64,000 nucleotides of DNA from Sitta carolinensis (taxonomy: Eukaryota > Chordata > Aves > Passeriformes > Sittidae): positions 18,282,234 to 18,346,233 of the forward strand of contig JAVUNC010000019.1 in the NCBI GenBank assembly GCA_032173965.1, read 5' to 3'. A model generated the notes under the pieces. It saw only the letters and a program-made list of their open reading frames with translations, had not been told where the DNA came from and searched no databases. The position numbers were made by a program, and so were the translations under genes. Of this stretch, positions 63,501 through 64,000 are shown piece after piece (the first letter of the stretch is position 1; every line of letters starts with the position of its first letter).

Positions 63501-64000
63501 CTATTTAACTAAATGGGGACAGGACCCAGCTCAGAACACTGCTTTTCTCTCTTTCACTGATAGGGAAATAGAGCTCAGGAAGAGCTGTCATGTTCAGTCA
63601 AGTGGTCAGGAGCAAGGCTCAGGCCTTTTCCCATATGGTCACTTGGTGGTCATCCATAGACCTTATCAGCATGGCATTTCATGGAGCAGTTGATGAGGAA
63701 AACCTAAGGCTGAGAATTCCCTGGGTAATGCAGATCATGGATGACACAGTTTTCGGAGCTGAATGGCTGTCTAGAGGTTCTCTTGCTGCCATTACCACAA
63801 GCTGGGCAGCCACTTCAACCAGCCTGCCTGACTTCCTGTGTGAACAGCGCATTAGAAGCACTAAAAGCATCAAAGCAACATTTGAAAAGCTGCAGTTACT
63901 GCATCAAGTGGTCATTACTGAGTCGAGTAATTCTTTGCTGGACTCGGTGTTAACACACGGCCTCTCACAGTGAAGGGGTGCGCAGAACAGCAGCAAGCAG

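Overview
The window is nuclear DNA from a vertebrate, most likely a bird and perhaps a songbird. Introns are compact, minisatellites rich in C and G sit at promoters, recognisable repeats are sparse, and the genes are vertebrate-specific. No prokaryotic operons, tRNA genes or rRNA genes were seen.

Layout. (1) At 1021-2560 (+) lies the last coding exon of a leucine-rich-repeat membrane protein, best matched to LRRN4; its upstream exons lie off the left edge. (2) From about 2.6 to 11.4 kb are its 3' UTR, a gene-poor spacer and a 1-kb minisatellite ending at the CCT4 promoter. (3) At 11770-17523 (+) is a complete 14-exon CCT4 gene, the delta subunit of the TRiC/CCT chaperonin (537 codons, all splice phases agree). 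(4) From about 17.7 to 20.4 kb is a repeat-rich spacer with a possible old LTR remnant. (5) From about 20.4 to 28.4 kb (+) is FAM161A, a ciliary/centrosomal protein, in 8 exons. It has a G-rich minisatellite promoter, a 31-bp microexon and a last exon whose acidic tail appears to switch reading frame and return. (6) From 28.4 to 64 kb no gene can be named. The minus strand carries a string of phase-compatible candidate exons (33.5-49 kb, more to 63.5 kb) that may be one multi-exon gene converging on FAM161A. The same stretch holds an orphan CpG-rich minisatellite, a pure purine tract, and a 1.64-kb element with 177-bp terminal inverted repeats flanked by TA, resembling a Tc1/mariner-type transposon.

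The CCT4-FAM161A order and orientation matches human 2p15. LRRN4 is on another human chromosome (20p12), and no COMMD1 exon is recognisable head-to-head with CCT4, where mammals have it. The three named genes do not form a pathway; they are neighbours. The least explained parts are the FAM161A 3' end, the minus-strand candidate gene and the inverted-repeat element.
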